The notes: generated from the letters alone by a model not told the origin. A stretch of 64,000 nucleotides of DNA from Fragosphaeria purpurea (GCA_002778095.1 PCDL01000021.1:3410001-3474000); one strand, 5' to 3'. Shown: positions 9,909-24,116, numbered from the stretch's first letter. Made by a program: numbers and translations.

Positions 9909-12900
9909 ACCACAGAATTTAAGCTAAAAAGACCGATTAAGAACAACAAAATACGTTCGTTAATCGGAATGTGCTCTGGTGGTACCGTTTTCTTGTCTCT
10001 ACGACGGACAACGCGGACAATTTTCAGCAGAAAAACACAATAGGAGAATAAAATGTGTTAATCTTTTCGTAGACACGAAGAAGAGGGAAGACGAGGTAGG
10101 CTTGGAGTGCCAGAGAACGAGAATGACGGATGATACTGTCTTGTATGACGAGGTCAGGGTGGGTGCATGGTATGCTCATAGGATGACGAGGTTGCTTTGT
10201 CGTAGTGGCAACGAAAAGCCGCGGCATAGTTGTAGTCAGTAAATACGAAATGGGGATGCCTTCTGCGTGTTGGCTAGATGGGCGATGCAAGACGATCTTG
10301 GTTGGGCCTCCCGCTGCTGCTGCTGCTGCCTCTGAACGAGACCGCAAAGAGCAAGCTGCAGTAATTTAGTTCCTACTCCATAATCATGAAACGAGCAACG
10401 AGGGGGGGGACGCTCATTACCTGAAAAGAGAGCAAAGAAAACAGGGGCAGGCAGTGTACGTTGTAATTGTTCAGGGGAAAGGACCAAAAAGGGGGGGAGG
10501 GAGAAAGAATGAACTCGGCCAGGATGTTCCTCGCAACGTCAACAAGCAACTCTTAGTTCTACAAAAAGGAACAACCTAAACACTTGAAGAACATTGTTGT
10601 ACCGTAGTTGCGTAATAGAATATATATAACAGGATACATAAATTACTGCATCGACGTAAAATAAGGGGGGGGAATCAAAAATCAAAAAACACGGTGGATG
10701 ATGGCATCTGGTCCTCTTAGAAGAAGGATCTGCTTCGTAGAGTACAACTACAACCACAGAGGACACTGCCTTGACAATAATCAATCCAGGTCGTTCGTTT
10801 GGTTCGTTTGCACCCACCAAGGATGCAGAGCCGGGGCGGAGGGGGGGGTGTCAGGATGGGTGTGGATGTGCAGATCTGTTGTGTTGGAGGGTTGGATGGG
10901 ACGCAACCTAAAGTGGGCTAGAACCAGGTATTCGCTATTCACAGTCATCCTTCGTTTCCGTTAGGGACCTGCGCGAACCGCGGCCGCCCGTCTTGCCCCC
11001 CCCTTCCCCTTCTCTTGGTCTCTTCACACACCCCCCCTCCTTCTTCCCTCCGCCCCCCCTACCGTCCCCTGATTTCGACCATCGACGGTGCGGAAAGGCA
11101 ATCTGGTTTCCTGGCTGCCTTGTTCTCCACCTGGGTGGATACACTCTACTACCGCGTACTACTATAAGTACATATACAACTACGGAGTACGGGTAGCGTA
11201 CGTCGTAATTAACATTAGCAGCAGGCTTGCTTTTGACGTTTCTGGTGGCGTGCGCGTGCGTGTCGTACTTCGTATGTCGTATGTCGTATGGGTAGATTGG
11301 TTTGTTTCAACCTCGCAAGGCCCGCCCGGCCAACTGAACCCGCTGCCGTTGAAGTGCGAGCCTGGAATGCTGGGTCGACAAGAGTGCCTTGCCTGCGTGT
11401 TTCTGGCTAACTATAAATAAGTTTTTTTTTGTGCTTCGTATTTTATACCGTATATACAGACTGAAGCCGAGGCAAAAAAAAAGTTCATATGCATACGACA
11501 AGACACCAGTTGCAATGCTACAATGTCTCTTCGTCCAAAAAGGTGACCCTAATAAGCCAGGGCATGGTACCGTTGTTGAAAGAACAAGACCAGGGCATAG
11601 TCCGTACGCCGAAAAAGCCAATAAAACCTACGTGCTCCGTATTCGTTATGAAATGAGAGCGCACATGCAAAAAAAGCAAAGAAGAAAAAAAAGGAAGCTA
11701 AACACAAACCGGCATGGTTTCGTGTCCTTAGCGAGGTTGTATTTTGATCACAGATGTCTGTGTGTGTCAAAATAAGAAAACCAGAAAAGTGAGGCGTCCC
11801 TGAAGAACACAATACGCATACGCCACCAGGTGCCCTCTTCGCTACTTCGTACCCGTGGGAATGGGGTGATTCGCTATTATTACCCAACTCGTCGTGGTTT
11901 CGCTGCAAGGATGTACACCGGCCGGTAGGGTTGAACGTTTTCTTTTTTGGGGGCCGTTTGCTGCAACAGCATCGACGCCTTTACTGATATCGACTTTCTT
12001 CTCTCGTCGCCCCTGTTCTTTTTTTTTTTCGACGCCCTTATTTGTGTACGAGTACGATCTGGCATTTGTGGCTGCAACACATCAAGCGGCTTTGAGACAA
12101 GGCGTCCTCGGACTTTGTTTTTCCATGGCAACGTCATACGTTTGTGAGGAACGGACAGTGTTTTGAGACATACGAATATACATAGAGGGAAGACGGGGGA
12201 AGGGAAACTTTGTTGCTGGTTTCACAAGACCATGTTGTTGCGATTTATTAAAAGAAATACGAAAAAAGTAAGAAAAAAGAAAGAAAGAAAAAGCCAGTGC
12301 CCCCAGTGAACAAAGGGCATCCATCGTTCTCGCCTACCTCTGCAGAATTTACGACCCGCCGTAGGAAGTTCGAGCCATCCGCCTGTGCCAAGAAGCACTG
12401 AGTGGTGCAACGAAATAAAATATGTCCGTGTGCAGAGTGTGGTGTGCAGCCTGCAGTACGTATTTTACGGAAGCCAAACGGTGCGAAACAAAGGTTCTAG
12501 ACGACGGGCGGGTGTCTTGGTGAGGTTCTCTCCTTTCTGTTCCAAGGCCTTTTCCAGTCGCAATGTATGTGTGTATGTGTGTACGCCGTGGAACAAGTAA
12601 TACGGCGTACGGAAGTATCACTACGACGTGGGAGCACTCGCCGTCTTACCGCAAGGAGAAAGGGGATCTGGTCGGCGAGTCTGTGCGAGTTTGTCGTATG
12701 CTCTGCAATACACCCGAGAGAGTACGACTACGATAGTTGTAATACACGGTATCACCCAGTAGAACATTTTCTTGTCTTCCTTGCGGTTCTTCTTCAACGG
12801 GCAGGGCGTGGCTGTGGATGCGGTGCTGTTAACGTGCTGGAACAAAAAGAAGTTGAAAAAATGAGAAGAAAATGAGAAAATGAAAAAAAAATACATCACG

Positions 12901-15900
12901 CTAGCAAAACGTGCCTTGCTTTTCAACAGGAAGATTTATGACCCAAAAAGCAAAGTTTGAGACAGACCTGGAGTGTCACGAAATTTACTGCCATATTTTC
13001 TTATATTAGTGGCTTCCTTGTCCTTCTCCCTATTTTTCTTTTCTTTTATTGCTTCGTTCCATTCTTCCTGCGTTAGCCCTCAAACGCTTCTATTGCCCCG
13101 TTTATTACTGACGACACTGGGCTAGAGAAAGCTGAAATTATTAGGATGGTGAGAAGGGGAGAATGCTGCGATCATTTCCAACAACGAACCACGTAATGTG
13201 GCAGTAAAGGGTCAGCAGATTGCCTGCAAAGTAAGAAGTAGGCCACAGATTCTGAAAGAAGAAAACGCAGGGCACAACGTAGCCAAAAAAGAAAAAAAAA
13301 CGAAAAGAAAAGAAAATCAAGGGAGCATATTGTGTAGAACAAAACCGCATCAGCTTTTTTGACCAAACGTCACGCAGAATCTGCAACAAAAAAGCCAATT
13401 AATTGTAAAAAGTATGGCCAAGAAGTCGCTGAGGAAAAAAAAAGGGAAAAGAAAAGAAAAAATCGAGCTAGACGACTGCTCACAAAGAAAGGGAAAACGA
13501 GAACGCGACGCTCCAGATCCTGGCATCTGCCAGAATATCCACTAATAAACATGGCCTAGAACCAAGCTGGCTGATCGTCGGTGAACGCCCCGACGGGGCA
13601 AAGAGACGTCAGCACCCCCCCCCCCGTCCCCATCGTCGCGGCCACAGCCACAAGAGATCCACCGTCCCACGCCAGGGGAAGGTCTGGTTCTGCCAAGATG
13701 AAAAAAACTGGGACGGATGACATTTGAGGGTGGGACCGCGCCGGAAAGGTAAACGGATCCGATGCACGCGTTCGGTTTCGCGGTACGGATCACCCATGTT
13801 CTCCAACGGATGGCCCAGAGGTTTGAAAAAGAAGGTTTCCACTGGCAAAGTCTGTACGAATAGGACGGGCTGGAAAAGACGACGAGAAAGCGATGACGGC
13901 GCCGCTGGCGTCTGAACGAAACGAGTCAAATGGAACACGACGCTTGAGTCTTTATCATGTTCTCCGTACAAACATTTGTTTCGTAGTACGCCAGGCGGCT
14001 CTTCTCTTCGAGGAAACGATCAACCTTGACGCAAAGCGCGATGTCGCTGACTCAATTAAGTCAGAGACCAGGCTCGGCAGAGCCTGTCTGGGCTCAGGTA
14101 CCGCGGCCGGCAGCAGGTTTTCGGTGAGGATGTGCTTTGATAATGGTACATAGCACTGGTTTGAAAGTACCAGGCCAGTCTCGCCAAAGCGTCGTCTCCA
14201 GCTGTAACAGTCCGAGTGCCGTATCCAACAGAGCGAGAAATACTTCGTAGACCAGTGCCCCATCCTGTCGTTGGAGCACGCGTGTGAGTGGAGGCACAGG
14301 CGGGGCTTGGAAAGCTCTGTGAGCGGTTTTTTTTAGTTGCACGAAGTACATACATGGTACGGAGTAATACAGTATTACTACTAAGTACGACGCCATGGAA
14401 TTCACTGGTTGACAGCTGCTCCCGGTTTTAGGGAGTAATAATAGTCGCACATATGGTGCGCGTGGATGCTTTGCCGGGGGGCAAGCGAGCCTACGAGTAC
14501 TTCGTGCAGCCCAACAGGGACCCGAACCAAAGAATATTTGATTTTGCAGTGAGATCCAGGTGTAGTGGCGAAGAGAAGACAGCGCCATTGCGAGCCATAT
14601 ACGAAGAACGGAAGAGTACGACACGACGCACGGGTGACGGGGATACGGCCACAGGGAGAGAAAGGAGAAGGGGTGGACAGGGGGGAGGAATACGGAAATG
14701 CTAGTTTGAAAACGAAAAGCAAGTCATTTCTTTCTTTCTTTCTTTTTTTTTGTTTCTCGTGTTTCAACTCCGCAGCTGACAGTCACCTTAACGAAAGCCA
14801 ATCCACATAAGCTCCACCCAAATCTGTCAGGTTTCCAAGCAGGGCCAATGCAAGTGGGCGGGACGCCCAAGATGTTGCCGCTCTGGATCTGGCCGAGCTG
14901 GCCGTCGCGGCGCGCTGACTTTGAGGCAGAAAAGAAACAACACCAAGAAAGCAAGGGGGGCTAGAAAAACGACAGATAATGACTGATGCACAAAAAAAAA
15001 AAAAATCAAAAAATCAAAAAATAATAATAATACAACTTTCCGATCAAAATATCCGAAAACCGCGCCCTCGTGTTTCATTGCCCTTTTGCCCTCCTACCGC
15101 CGGAGGATTGGCATGATGACATGGCATGGCATGGCCGGGTGTGCAGATATCATCTGTCCCTTGGTGTAATACGGACGGACGACCATTTACGAGGAATGTG
15201 CTTAAAAAAAACTCGCGGAGAACACCGGGACCCTCGTATGAAAACGAAATATGCATTCGATATAAAAATGGCTACGATGGGCACAAAGACAAAAAAAAAG
15301 AATTCAAACGTGCTACGAGGTTGTACGGGTTGCGTTGTGTTTCTGTTGTGGTTGCGGTAGGAGGTTCCTATGGCGGATGCTAATATGCGTCCACGGTCTC
15401 GAGTGCGATGAGTACGATGGTCCCACGATCTTCAACAGGCTACGTAGTCGTTCTATGTACTTGCAATAATATGCCCAGCTCCGAAACGATCCCCAGAATG
15501 CTCGAACCGCCTAGGCGAAGATGCGATTGGACCCCACATGTTCCTGTCACATTTCCTTGGCTTGTGGTTTTTTTATTTGTCCCTTTCTTTGTTTTCTTTT
15601 TTCATGCTGCGCCTCCATTTGTCCCCCTTTTTTTCTTTCTCCCTTTTTTTTCTTTTTCCCTTCTCTTGCCATTCCGTGCCAACGAAGACGGAGCAACGGA
15701 ATACGTCAACAGGAACGGGGACAATAGCAATCCTTCAAGGGTCAGACACTTTCACTTCGTTGAAGATGATCCTCGCAAGACATGCTGCTTCAAAGTATTA
15801 AACACACTACATACCTAAAGTGGTCTCAGTCATGAGGCCCCTTTTCATTCTTTGTTGCGGGCCCGTGCCCTCGTACAAATGCCAGCGGCTGAACGAGGGA

Positions 15901-16999
15901 ACCGAAATTGCACCCGTACGGGGTACCCGTAGTGTTCTCTGCATCGTCAGCGTTTTTTTCTTTTCTTTGTTCATGAGCTTGTGCATGAAAAAAATTTGCT
16001 TTTTTTATAGCCTTTCCTTACATTCTCCGCGATATTCTGTACATTCCGCATGCACAACGCTGATTCCGGTTTGTGTACATGTACAAATATATGTTTACTT
16101 GAATACGGTGTACAAAACGCTGAACAGTACCTTTTTAGAGAACACGCTGCCTCGTATTGCATGCCGTTGCCGTTTCTTTTTCTGTTTCAGCTTTGCTGCG
16201 CGTCTAGAAGAGTTCGGTGATGCTGCGACTGCAGTTGGTCTAAATACAACCAACGGAGTACGTGTATTACGGGGTATATTTCGTGGGAGAACAAAGACCA
16301 GGAGACTCGTTCGTCGAACGTATCTGGTTTTGCCGTCGTAAGAACGACCTTTCGAGCCTCCACAGAGTAGACTATTCCGTACAAACGAGGTACACCGCCT
16401 CGTATACCTGTCTGCTGCTGCTGCTGCTGCCGCTGCTGACGAGTATCACAGGTAAGACGTTCGTCTTTAGGGATCCAGCAAACAGCAATCGGTTCCGAAA
16501 CAAACACCCAGCGCCACAGCCATATCCTCGGATTCTTTCTGTGGGCAAAAACAAAACCTGTCAGTGCCTGCTGTAAAGGAAAAAAAGCTGACAGGTCAGC
16601 CATCACCAAATGCAGAGACGGGCTTGTAGTGCAAATGCGAGAAACGCAAAAACGGACATGCGAAGAGGACGCCGGGCAAGGCACAGTTGGCAAGAGGAAA
16701 CTCTACTTGTTGTGGACGCAATAAAAATTGTAGAAAAGGGCGAGCGGGAAAAGAAGCCAAACAAAGAACCACCGAGAACCAAAAATAGGGGTAATTAAAC
16801 CGCACGATGTTCATGTTTTTCTGCACTAGCGGTGTGCTCTGCAGCATCTCTCTGCCTCTGCCTATTGGAGGACGGTTGTACCTACCAGGGCCTGAGGGCA
16901 AACTGTGTTCCCCCCCCCCCCCCCCTGTGCTTGCCAGCATGTGCTCCAGCGTGTTTTTGTTTTGTGATCGTGTACGTCTGTGAGCGTTCTACAACGTGG
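9909..16999. other. Gene-poor AT-rich region, part 1 (upstream of the homeobox gene)
   Basis: No ORF with recognisable features. It holds many A/T homopolymers, a CTG/CAG-type stretch near 10310-10330 and 16421-16440, a C-run at 16911-16924, and scattered TACGGAGTA-type elements (11181-11189, 14358-14366, 16253-16260). A GC-richer island at about 13540-14640 keeps several overlapping frames open on the minus strand, for example one ending at 14094 and one ending at 13955, but no frame is clearly preferred, so none is called. No tRNA or 5S rRNA signature was found. Confidence 0.5.
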
Positions 17000-19900
17000 T
17001 TTATGCATTGTCTTTTCTATGAGTTTTAGCCAGCATGCGGAGGTTGAAGACTGTTCACACGCGGAAAGGAAAGGAGAAAGAAAAAAAACACCAAAAAATA
17101 CTTTGGAGAGCTTCTATTTTCGTTCACACCAGATATCCAATTAGAGCCAGCGCCAGCAGCGTTGACGGCCGCAACCTCTGTGCGCTTTGGCCTCTGCTTT
17201 ATTTTTCCGTGGAGGATGTGTGATGATGAAAGACCTGAAAAGAGTGAGAAGCAGGAGACGAAGGGGGAACACAACCAGTCGACTAACCCAGGGAAAGAGA
17301 AAAATTGGCGACCCATTTCTGATCCCAGATTTCGTTTCCTTCGTTTTCTTGACACTCCTTGCTTTGTCTCGAGGTCTCAGCATCTGGCGCGCTCCCCCGT
17401 TTTAACATTGACCGGAAAACGCCACTCACTCCGGACCCTTTCTCTTTTTTCTTGGGAAATCATCGTCATCTCGGTTGGTCCTGCGTCCGGCCCAGATAGG
17501 CATACAGGCGTGAGGTCGGCATCAAAAAGAAAGTTTTGTGCCACGAGACACAGGGGAGAAAATGGGGGTAATAAGAAACAACCAACGGCGCCTCGCTTCC
17601 TCGCCTACTCCTCTTTCTTCAGTTGTCTTTTATCAGCCCCTTTTGATGATGAACAACCATGCGTGATACATAACAGGGCCACCGGGTAAGGGGGAAGCCG
17701 GCACGCGGGTTTACTTCTTTGTCTGCTTGCAGACACACTCGATGGGCATAGCCGGTAGAAAAACCAACCACGAAAGTCTCCAAAAGCCAATCGGCTGCCC
17801 CCGTTCAAACGCTGATGGCCAGTCCTCCCTGTTGGGCCTGATCATGTGTACGGTTGTGGCTGACTCTGACCCCCAACCCGAACCACCGCAAAGAAGCATG
17901 TTCTTTTTGTGACTCCCTTATAGCTGCAAGAACGCACCCTGAGCGCCGGGGAAAGCCAGAGGTTGGCCGTACCGCACTCCGCCGTCCGCCATTGGGCAAC
18001 GCCGACCCTTTCCGTATGTTGTCGTTGAAGAAAGTAGGATGGCGAGACGTCGTCTGCGGCCTAACCTGGACGCGAGCGAGAATAGACCAATACGCCTCTT
18101 CTTTGCCTGTTGGCAGTTGGCTGTAGGCAAAAGAAAGAAAAGAAATAAATAAAACCCAGTTTGCAACCCATTGTGTTGTAAAATGCTGCCCGTCTCTAAG
18201 TCGGTCACGCTCCGTCGTCTCACATTAACGTACCACATCTGCAGGATGACACGCATATTGTTTTGCATTGTAATGAAGGCCACATTGCACGTAATTTATA
18301 CCATAATACGGTCTCCGCTACATATATTTAAAATGAAGATGGCATCGCTCATTCCACAATATCAACGCTTTAGCTCAATAAAGAAAATACACGGCTAGTT
18401 CTGGTGTCTCTTTTTATATCTTCCTGCCAGGCTACCCACCGAAATACCTATGCAAATCCATGGCAACAAATTGAGCAGCTGAGACTGTTGTCGTACGTCC
18501 TTTTTAAAGGGGAGGGGAGCCGTATTGTAGAGGGACTCCGTGTCACGATTGCGTTCTGCTGGTGCAAAACACACCAGACAAACCTGACTTTTTTTCCAGA
18601 CGCAAAGGGGTACAAGATACAACAATCGAAACAAAGGGACGAGAGAAAAAAAACCAGATGATTTGTACGCTGTACTTTTGAAATTAGAGCGGTAAGGAAA
18701 ATAAGGAAAAAATGAAAAATGCGACCAATGGACATAAAAGTGTTGACCACGTACGAGGTGCCGTCACGAGGTACTTTTTGCACGTTTAGGTTTTATTCTA
18801 TTTTATTTTTGCTCCGCAAGAGGCCATATTACGGCACATTTTTTCGTTGTTTTTGATATTCTTCGCTTCTTGGCCTCCCCCACGGAATTTACCGTTTGTG
18901 GCCGCAGTTTTCGAAGCAACCGTGTAAGAAAACGTACGTCGTATACATTACGCAGTATCCCCCACGACGGCACTATGCGGCGAAAGATCTATACGAGGAA
19001 AGGAGATAAATTGCGAATATGGAGCTTCGAGGATGCTGAAGGGCGCTGTAGTGTACATTGCTCTAATGTTTTTCTGGTGGTATAGTCACGTTCAATTATT
19101 TGTTTGCCCCCTAATAGGTGCTTGGGGCGTCTCTCATGTACTACATTCTCGTTTCTGCTGCAGCTGCATCAAGAAAGTTTTTTTTTGTTTTACTGAAGAG
19201 CCTTCTTTTCAGTGTAGATTGTTCCACAGATTAAAACTCCTCCGTGTACAATTTTTCTAACACATCAAGGCTACTATGCAAATCACGCAACTCCCGCAAA
19301 AGCGACGTTTTATATTTCTCACGATGGTTTGCTATTGTATGTACTGTCATTGACTGCTCCTCGAAAATCAATTTTTGAGAGGGACGAACTGGTTTTTGTT
19401 TTTCTTCCATCTATGAGTGGCCGTTGGAAAGTAGGTAAACCACGGTCGACTGAAAGAGATGCGGCTTGCATGGTTTAAAGTTAATAAAGCACACTGTGAC
19501 CAAGTGATTTCTAGAAATAATCAAAACTTGGATTTAAATCAAATTTAAAGAGCACAGCATGACGAGAAACGAGAAGCCCCTGACTTTTTTTTTGCATGAA
19601 CAAGATTTAAAGGCATCTATAGAAAGGGCACGAAGAGGTTGACTAGCAACATCGAACCGGTGTTGGCGTACAGTAAAAAGGGAAGTCGATACTTTCAATT
19701 ATGTAAATACCCTTATTGTCCAAAAAAACCATATAGATAGTCCTCGTCTACTTACTCTCTCTTAATAATTTTGATTTAATTCGGACGTGGTTCTCATTCA
19801 TTATTCTCAGGGCCAGTGACGAAGGTATACAAATAGCAAAAAAAACATAGATGAAGCTCATTTGAACCCGTGATAGCAGCAGCATCAATCGTTCATGCGA

Positions 19901-20420
19901 ACTTTTATCTTTTTGACCTTTTGGTGCGACGCAGACGTCCGCGGCCGTTCGTAGACGAGCTGCGTCTGCCGTCCATCAACAGAGAGCATAGAAAGTTGTT
20001 TAACGTGAATGTCCGGCTCGGTTTCCACATTGTCGGCCTCTCTCACAGTGACGACACCTATTAAAAAAAACGCAAGGGATGAAAACGAGCAAAAAATTCA
20101 TGGAGAATAAAATACATTAAAATAAAACAAATAAAAAGAAAATATAAGCAAAAGAAAAATCAACACAACGTTCATATTGGCCGTTTCCAACAGGGAGCGG
20201 TGAACTGGACGAGAAGAGATGAAAAGATGCTTCGTGTGGGATGCGTGTTGACCACGGAATTACCCGTCAGGAGAAGTTGTTGGTGGCAAAAGAGAAAAAC
20301 ACAAGACAATGATAAAAAGGAAGTCAATGTTGTACGAGCATAAAGCAAAATAAAAACATCACTGTGCCTCGTGAAACGAATTAATTAAATTACTATGACG
20401 AAACTGGAGAAGTAATTACA

Positions 20421-20423
<3 letters not shown>

Positions 20424-20452
<29 letters not shown>
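20424..20452. repeat. Poly-T run (29 nt)
   Basis: An uninterrupted run of 29 T followed directly by G and A7. It stands in the gene-poor region without a gene to serve as terminator or poly(A) signal. It could be the reverse-strand tail of an old retroposed sequence, but no element body or target-site duplication is visible. Confidence 0.9.
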
Positions 20453-22976
20453 GAAAAAAAGGAGCAAGCCACTCGATCTACGGTTTTCTTTTGATCTTGC
20501 TTCTGAACGTTATCATTTAGAACTCGATAATTACACGAATTGGTCTCGTTTCTCTCAAGCCTTTGAGAAGAAATAAGGAAACCAAAAAAAAACGAGAGAA
20601 ACTGAAAATGAGGAAGCTGTTGTCCAGGACATCCGAGAGAGGGAGCTGAACGAATTTTTGCTTTGTTTGAGGAAACAATTGCAAATGACCCCTGGGTCGT
20701 GTCTTCTCCTTGCAAAGTTAATCAATATTTTTGTGCTTTTTATTTCGACACTTTTTTTGTGACCAGCTACGTTTGTCATTGCACTCTGTTCTGCTTTTGA
20801 ATTCACTTGATTTTCTTATCAGAATTCATCTTCTGAGTATTTCTATCTCTTCCCCCCATATCTTCGTCAATTCTTTGTCAATTTATGTTTTTTCTTTTTT
20901 TCTTTATTTGTTTGTGTCAAGCGCTCTCTTTGTCGCGAAAACATTGCTTTCCACCAACATCTGTTGGCTGTCGTATTGCCGCCTATCATCATCTCGTATT
21001 TCTGTCCCGTAATTTTGACAGCATGCACTACCCGCCAGGGCGTAGGTAGTGCGTTGCAAGCCGCGAGCGAGCAAGGTCTGCAGTGAAGGACCTTGTGAAG
21101 GACCACTGTTCCCATCATGTCAGTCAATCCCTTTTGGACCCCAACTGCTTTTGGACCGCTCTCCTCTGTTGTTTCGTTGTCTCGTTTGCCATGCTTATGG
21201 ATTTGTTATGCATCTGTCATCTCTCCAATACCCCCCAGCTGGTGTGGCTTGATTTTTATTATTTTATTATTTTATCATTTTCTAGGTTCTTTTCTTTCCT
21301 TTCTTTTTCCATTTCTGTCACATATCACATATCATTTTCCCGCTCCTTTCCCGTGTTCCGATCCAGCCCCCTTGCCCTGCCCGGGGCTTCCCAACAGATT
21401 GGGACGCGCTGTGAACGGTAGGCCAAGAAAAAAAGAAAAAAGGTATTCGCAAAAAAAAAAAAAAAGAAAAGAAAAAATAAATGACTGAAGCAAGAAGCAC
21501 ACAAATGCAGCACAAGGGAAATAAAGGACGAAACCCGGCAACCAGAACAAGGGAATGGCCAAATCCAACGACGGGGGACAATTGTGAAAACTGACAAAAT
21601 GCTTACCAACACACCGCAACGGACGCAGACAGGAAATTGCCGGGGAACTTGTCCCTCATTTTCTGTGTTTATTTTTAGTTGGCGTTGGGCAAGGTCGGCG
21701 ACCTCAGTACTGAAGGCGGGACGGTTTCGATTCAGTAGCCTGGCCTTTTCAATTGTTTTTTGCTCGCAGGTAAACCGAATGGTCGAAAAAGGCAGCCATA
21801 TGGAGCGTAGAGAGTTTATTTTGTAAAAACGAAAAAAAAACCCAACACTACAGAACGTTGGTTGGCTGATGATGTTTGTCTCTTCTGTTTCGCTTCTCTC
21901 ACCCAAAAAATCAGGCTCTATGCTGCAATTTTTGCATATACTTTGTTGCTTCGTTTACTCGCTCTTCATCGTCACGCCGTGAGATGTACAACATGTGGTA
22001 AAGTCGGTGGCGGTCTCTCTTTATGGGGTTGCAAAATTCCATCCGCCTTGTGTTCACGTTCTCACATCTGTCTTGTTTTTGTTTCTTTTCTTGTCTGCAT
22101 CCTTTACTCTTTCTCATACACCAAAGAAAAGAAATACGATTGCATAGTCGCTGGTCAACAGGCCTCGGTTGATGCGTTTTTTTATTCATCCCCTTCGTTT
22201 TGACTCGGGCTCACTAAGTACTGCAGTCTGCGCAGTTGTGGCCAATGTGAAAACTAGAGGAAATGAAAGAATTGCCATGGACTTAAAAAAGTAAAGATAC
22301 GTTGTACCTTAAACACCACAGGCTGCGGTTCAGCCCCAAGAAGAGATTGCCCTTGTCATGAGACGAAGAAAGTTTAAAGAAAGTGAGATGCACCAGCCCG
22401 ACAGTGAAGATTCTGCGTCCGCTTTGCTTTCCGGGCTGATCTTCCGTTCTTTTTTGTTTGGCTTTCTGTCTTCTGGGGCTCTGCAGGTGCCCGCCTGTAC
22501 GTCGAAGATACGTCTTCTTCAAAATATGATGGACCACTCGGACCCATTAGCAATATCTTTGTCAGGATGCCATGGTCTCTTACACAACACATTTTGTGTT
22601 TGTTGTCTTTCTTGTAAGGAGCCGAAAGGGAGAGAAAAGGGGGTGAGAGTGAGTAAAAACAATTGATAGGAAAGACAACAGCTTCCGTAAACCGGCCAAC
22701 GGGGGAAAGGGGGGGGGGGAAGATGCTGTGCAAGAGAGCTCTCTCACGATGGCAGCAGCCGTTGGTTACGTTTTGCCTTTTCCACCTCTTTCCCCTTTTT
22801 TTATTTGTCTCTCGCTGTCGTCGCGAAGTGTTTTACCACTCCTTGTTTCTTCTTCAGTTTGTTAATTGCGTGCCTTGCTTTTGTTTTCTTTGTCTACGTC
22901 TTGTCGTCTGACAGGACGACACGTCGTTTTATCGACGCACTGCGTCAAAACGGGTTTTGTCTTACCAGACACCTTC

Positions 22977-23095
22977 TTCTCCTCTTATTGCTCCTTGCGC
23001 CTTGCTCCTTGCTCATGCTCCTACTTCTGCTCCTGAGCCTGCTCCTGCTCCTGCTCCTGCTGTGCCCCTGCTCCTGCTGTGCTTCTGATCCTGCT
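22977..23095 (+). repeat. CTCCTG-type imperfect repeat
   Basis: Imperfect tandem TGCTCCTGC/CTCCTG units, best between 23005 and 23095. All three plus-strand frames give Leu-, Cys- or Ala-rich runs, so an open frame here is weak evidence of coding. Confidence 0.75.
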
Positions 23096-24116
23096 GTGCA
23101 CACACGCGTACTGCATGCAATGCCACGACCGCCCGCACATGGACGAACACACAAACACAAAAGCGTTCGTACGTCATATGTACGATGGTTCCCGCTGCCC
23201 GAGTGGCTCCTATACGAAGACAACTCAGAGAAAAGGGGGTCAGCGGGAGCACGGACACGACAGTTTGATCTGGAACTTGTCACCCTTCAGCCTGTCGGCC
23301 TTGATTTGGGGAAGGGAAGGGGAAAGGGGGGAGGGGGCGCAAAAAGTGACCTCGAGATGCATTGCGTAACCCGTCACGCAGGGTCGTTCCGGCCTGGTAC
23401 CGCCTCTTGTTGCCCGTTTCGTTTGTCGCTTCTTGTGCCGCGCTTCTGTTGCTCACCGCTCGTCTGGGCGTCACCTTGGATGACACAAAGTCGCCGTTTC
23501 CAGAAGGCCCATCCCTTGTCAATGCAACCAAAAGGCGGGTTGTATTTGGATTCATAATGCTATGCTAATACTCGCATAATGTGCCCTCGGGAAACAAAAA
23601 CCGATCTTGATGTACCGTGCCAGGTAACAAACAAGACGGAAAGATAACACCTTGCTCAATGCAGTAGGAAAGAAAAAAAAACCAAGATTGAGAAGAGACG
23701 GGACGAAACAAAGAACCAAAAAACAACCAGAAACAAAACCCCCAGAAAACAGGAAACGCAAATTCACTTTTCAACCTGTTCCGTATGTGTAAGACAAGCT
23801 TCGTAAACAAACGCCGTACGCGTTCTCACCAAAAAACACCAAAAAAACAAAAACAGAATAAAAGAAACGAGTCAGGCGAGACCAGATCCAAGCCACTTCT
23901 GATTCTTGCCAAACGAGGGTTACCTTGCCTTCTTTGTGCGCTCTGGCCACCGCATGTAATCCCAATTATCGCGCCTAGATGATGAACGCCCATTGACCCG
24001 AAGCCGGTGAAGGGCACAAGAATCCCAGATGCTGAAATCGGCTCTCTATTTTTGTCGTGTTCATCTCTCACTTCCTGTCGTTCTTTATTTGACGTGAAAC
24101 GGCCATCGGAATTCGG

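Larger units (their letters stand above)
17000..24116. other. Gene-poor AT-rich region, part 2
   Basis: As the preceding part. Items seen: a 57-codon ATG frame at 17742-17912 preceded by a CTTGCAG acceptor-like site; a long T-run at 20424-20452; a CTCCTG-type repeat near 22978-23095 that is read as a leucine run within an open frame 22805-23557 lacking an ATG at its start; and a frame 23362-23568 with a hydrophobic stretch. None has enough support for a gene call. The right end holds the 3' UTR of the caspase-like gene. Confidence 0.45.

Noticed and set aside
19840..19880. Possible tRNA T-arm on the minus strand (CGGGTTCAAAT)
   Set aside because: The five-base T-stem does not pair and no cloverleaf can be drawn around it.
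20424..20452. Retroposon tail (poly-T)
   Set aside because: No element body, target-site duplication or internal promoter boxes were seen on either side; kept only as a homopolymer.
23190..23260. tRNA-like start (CTGCCCGAGTGGCTCC)
   Set aside because: Resembles a Ser/Leu tRNA D-arm, but no matching anticodon stem, T-loop GTTCRANYC or acceptor pairing follows.
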